Assembly: GCA_023486985.1 (NCBI GenBank)
Contig: JAMDEM010000039.1
Coordinates: forward strand, 1-6,283
DNA from: Bacillota bacterium
GTDB lineage: Bacteria; Vulcanimicrobiota; JAMDEM01
DNA length: 6,283 bases
Direction: 5' to 3'
Below, one piece after another: positions 4,625 through 6,283 of the stretch. Both the position numbers and the translations under genes were made by a program. How positions within the stretch are numbered: the stretch's first letter is position 1; every line of letters begins with the position of its first letter. The notes under the pieces are model-generated. The model worked only from the letters and a program-made list of their open reading frames with translations. It was not told the DNA's origin and made no database searches.

Positions 4625-4661
4625 CTTGTAAATCGGGTCGGATAAGTCCGGTCCCTACAAG
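4625..4661. repeat. Palindromic intergenic repeat unit
   Basis: CTTGTA (4625-4630) pairs with TACAAG (4656-4661). Within it, GGG/CCC (4635-4637/4653-4655) and CGG/CCG (4639-4641/4648-4650) pair around the loop ATAAGT. Six Ts follow on the plus strand. The layout (TGTAGGGACCGGACTTATCC on the minus strand) resembles small GTAGGG...CCCTAC palindromic repeats of bacterial intergenic regions. It lies between a gene stop and a terminator. Confidence 0.5.
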
Positions 4662-4676
4662 TTTTTTAACAATTTG

Positions 4677-5159
4677 TTAAGGCTGAATAGTACAGGTCAG
4701 CGTCAGACTGGAGCCGCCATATCCGTCCATGTTGACAACATAATGGCCGGGTCCAAGAGTTAGCTGGCTGAGAGGCACGGGAGTTTCAACAAGTCTTTTC
4801 TCATGCATATACTTATCCCAATTACGCGCGTACCTATTATACATCCGGTCCCACTCATATTTCATCCAGCTTTGTTCATAAACTGTTATATAATTTCCGT
4901 CGTCATTTCGCTTTTGAATGGTAAAAGTAGGATATTTCATAAGCTTACCCCATTCATTATAAATTGAGATGTTTGCCGTAAAATTAGATGCTGAGTTTCC
5001 CTGTGGAACAGTAAGTATTCCAATGTGCTGCTCCGCAACCCACTGCCCAGGGCTGATGTTTAAGGCAACGGTTTTTGTGTCTGCAGAAACTGCTGCAATG
5101 GAGAACGCAAAAATAAATAATGATACAAGCGATATAACAAGAATTTTTTTCATACTCAT
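4677..5159 (-). CDS. Small secreted protein of unknown function
   Basis: This 160-residue precursor has a classic Sec signal peptide: MSMKK, a hydrophobic core (ILVISLVSLFIFAFSIAA) and a VSA cleavage motif at residues 24-26. Cleavage leaves a mature protein of about 134 residues beginning DTKTVALN. The mature part looks beta-rich (ISPGQWVAEQHIGILTV, later LTLGPGHYVVNMDGYGG) with a striking aromatic and basic middle (YEWDRMYNRYARNWDKYM). It has a single cysteine near the C-terminus, so no internal disulphide. No family is recognised; a small extracytoplasmic sandwich is inference. The start at 5159 is chosen because AAGGAGG lies seven bases upstream; an ATG at 5186 would place that site inside the gene and spoil the signal peptide. 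A TATAAT on the minus strand (5245-5240) is a possible -10 without a clear -35. A good terminator follows. Confidence 0.85.
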   Translation of the reverse strand: MSMKKILVISLVSLFIFAFSIAAVSADTKTVALNISPGQWVAEQHIGILTVPQGNSASNFTANISIYNEWGKLMKYPTFTIQKRNDDGNYITVYEQSWMKYEWDRMYNRYARNWDKYMHEKRLVETPVPLSQLTLGPGHYVVNMDGYGGSSLTLTCTIQP

Positions 5160-5319
5160 AATTTTTCCTCCTTCTAATTTTTTCATGCCATGTTTTTAGA
5201 TTCTGAAAATTTTACATATATAACGAAAATTATTATCAGATTATACTTTCCTCACCTCCAATCACCTTTCATGTTATATACCCAGGATTAAACTTTTAAA
5301 ACCTTTTTTGAAAGATTAA

Positions 5320-5346
5320 CTACCCAGCAGCAAGACTGCGGGGTAG
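5320..5346. repeat. Palindromic repeat CTACCC..GGGTAG
   Basis: CTACCC (5320-5325) pairs with GGGTAG (5341-5346), and after one A/G mismatch GCAG (5327-5330) pairs with CTGC (5336-5339) around a five-base loop. Thirteen bases of it recur inverted at 4376-4388. The sequence resembles palindromic intergenic repeats of the form ctaccccgcag...ctgcggggtag. No clear T run follows, so it is probably not a terminator. Confidence 0.5.
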
Positions 5347-5349
5347 CTC

Positions 5350-5519
5350 GAGCGCAATATAAAAATTATTATCCGCGGGAAAATGGATTTATCCGGCTGC
5401 CGTATAGGTCATTGCTTCAAGTTGGATTGCGCTCAGCATTTTTATTCCTTTCCATCTGCAGGAAGGAAAAGAAAGCCTCCCGCTATAATACATAGTGCAT
5501 AAATATTGCTGGGAGGTTT
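5350..5519 (+). promoter_or_regulatory. Structured leader upstream of thrS, with helix over the ribosome binding site
   Basis: Three potential helices lie in order. First, GAGCGCAAT (5350-5358) pairs perfectly with ATTGCGCTC (5426-5434) across a 67-base loop and is followed by CATTTTTATT. Second, TTCCTTTCC (5445-5453) pairs with GGAAGGAA (5461-5468) with one bulge. Third, AAGCCTCCC (5473-5481) pairs with GGGAGGTTT (5511-5519), hiding the thrS Shine-Dalgarno sequence. A TATAAT at 5484-5489 lies in the third loop. If it is the real -10 (no matching -35 is visible), the third dyad acts as DNA rather than RNA. No T-box signature (AGGGTGG-type antiterminator) is present. A regulatory role is inferred. 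Confidence 0.4.
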
Positions 5520-5524
5520 GTATT

Positions 5525-6283
5525 TTGCAAAAGATTAAGCTTGTTCTTGAAGACGGAAGTGAAAAGGAATTTGAAAGCGGCATAAATGCTCTTGATATTG
5601 CCAGGGACACCGGTAAAGAGCTGAACAATGCCATTGCAATAAAGCTTGACGGAAGCATCCTTGATCTTTCCGCTCCGATAAAGAAGGACGGGGGGATTAA
5701 GTTTCTAACCACAGGAGACAAAGAGGGATTGAGCGTTCTGCGCCACAGCACTTCTCATGTTATGGCGGCAGCGGTAAAGGAGCTTTTTCCTGATGTGAAA
5801 GTTGCCATCGGTCCGTCAATTGAAGAAGGCTTCTATTATGACTTTGACAAAGCAGAGCCTTTTGTTCCAGAAGATATAGAAAAAATAGAAGCTAAAATGA
5901 AAGAGATAATCAATTCAAACGCTCCTTTCGTGAGGAAAGTCCTTTCAAAGGAGGAAGCAATTGAATTTTTCACAAAAAAAGGCGAGCCTTACAAGGTAGA
6001 GATAATAAAAGAACTTCCGGCTGAAACGGTAAGCCTTTATGAAACAGGAAACTTTATTGACCTTTGTACAGGTCCCCATATTCCATCCACGAAGAAGATA
6101 AAGGTATATAAGCTTCTCAATGTTGCCGGCGCATACTGGCGCGGTGATGAGAAGAAAAAGATGCTTCAGAGAATTTATGGCACAGCTTTTAATACCAGGG
6201 AAGAACTAAAAGAGTTTCTTACCAGGAGAGAAGAGGCGCAAAAAAGGGATCACAGGAAGCTCGGCAAAGAGCTTGACCTTTAC
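5525..6283 (+). CDS. thrS: Threonine--tRNA ligase, N-terminal part (runs off the window)
   Basis: ThrRS charges tRNA-Thr with threonine in the cytoplasm. The 253 codons present cover roughly the first 40% of a usual 640-residue enzyme. Residues 1-62 are the TGS domain (KLVLEDGSEKEFESGINALD). The editing domain follows, with HSTSH (His74 and His78, matching E. coli His73 and His77). The tRNA-SAD segment is at about 170-222, with DLCTGPH (Cys181 and His185) and AYWRGDEKKKMLQRIYGTAF. All four editing-site residues are present. The catalytic core lies beyond 6283. The start is TTG at 5525, eight bases after GGGAGG (5511-5516); no in-frame ATG or GTG lies near. Identity is certain; leader control is discussed separately. 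Confidence 0.97.
   Translation, partial: MQKIKLVLEDGSEKEFESGINALDIARDTGKELNNAIAIKLDGSILDLSAPIKKDGGIKFLTTGDKEGLSVLRHSTSHVMAAAVKELFPDVKVAIGPSIEEGFYYDFDKAEPFVPEDIEKIEAKMKEIINSNAPFVRKVLSKEEAIEFFTKKGEPYKVEIIKELPAETVSLYETGNFIDLCTGPHIPSTKKIKVYKLLNVAGAYWRGDEKKKMLQRIYGTAFNTREELKEFLTRREEAQKRDHRKLGKELDLY

Noticed and set aside
5350..5524. T-box riboswitch upstream of thrS
   Set aside because: The antiterminator signature (AGGGTGG followed by ACC/GCG) and a terminator stem with a T run directly before the gene are absent.
5389..5751. 120-codon minus-strand frame over the start of thrS
   Set aside because: It is a shadow of thrS, whose frame shows unmistakable TGS and editing-domain motifs.

Overview
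The window reads as an A+T-rich bacterial chromosome segment. The evidence is Shine-Dalgarno-led genes with ATG, GTG and TTG starts, three tRNA genes with encoded CCA ends, sigma-70-like promoters, a bacterial ThrRS and Sec-type signal peptides. The mix of toxin-antitoxin pairs, orphan envelope proteins and worn palindromic intergenic repeats fits an environmental, possibly uncultured bacterium. I cannot name a phylum from the sequence.

Layout. Positions 1-611 (+) hold a two-gene toxin-antitoxin (TA) module: an AbrB/SpoVT-fold antitoxin overlapping a RelE/ParE-superfamily toxin, with an operator-like dyad just upstream. Positions 612-915 carry a weak terminator, an extended -10 promoter and a run of dyads typical of interspersed repeat debris. 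Positions 916-1229 (+) are a tRNA cluster, Gly(CCC)-Cys(GCA)-Val(GAC). Positions 1331-1836 (+) are a second TA module, hicB-hicA, with an almost consensus promoter. Positions 2053-3722 (-) are a compact run of three genes for proteins that each begin with one membrane helix. The last of these is a small 22-residue-repeat protein broken by a frameshift in a G6 tract. Positions 3723-4676 are largely non-coding and hold several strong dyads, including a perfect 13-bp inverted repeat, a patch of worn repeats and a terminator. Positions 4677-5159 (-) encode a small secreted protein of unknown function. From 5525 to the window end (+) is the 5' part of thrS, preceded by a leader with several potential helices, one of which covers the thrS ribosome binding site.

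How the parts relate. Two TA modules flank the tRNA cluster within 1.9 kb, which suggests an accessory zone around tRNA genes, although no integrase or attachment-site duplication is visible. The three minus-strand genes probably form one transcription unit for a surface or envelope function that cannot be named. thrS is housekeeping. No CRISPR array, complete insertion sequence, phage gene or clearly new multi-gene defence system is visible. The best candidates for something undescribed are the membrane-anchored trio with its G-tract frameshift, the isolated 29-bp palindrome at 3988-4016, and the structured thrS leader.
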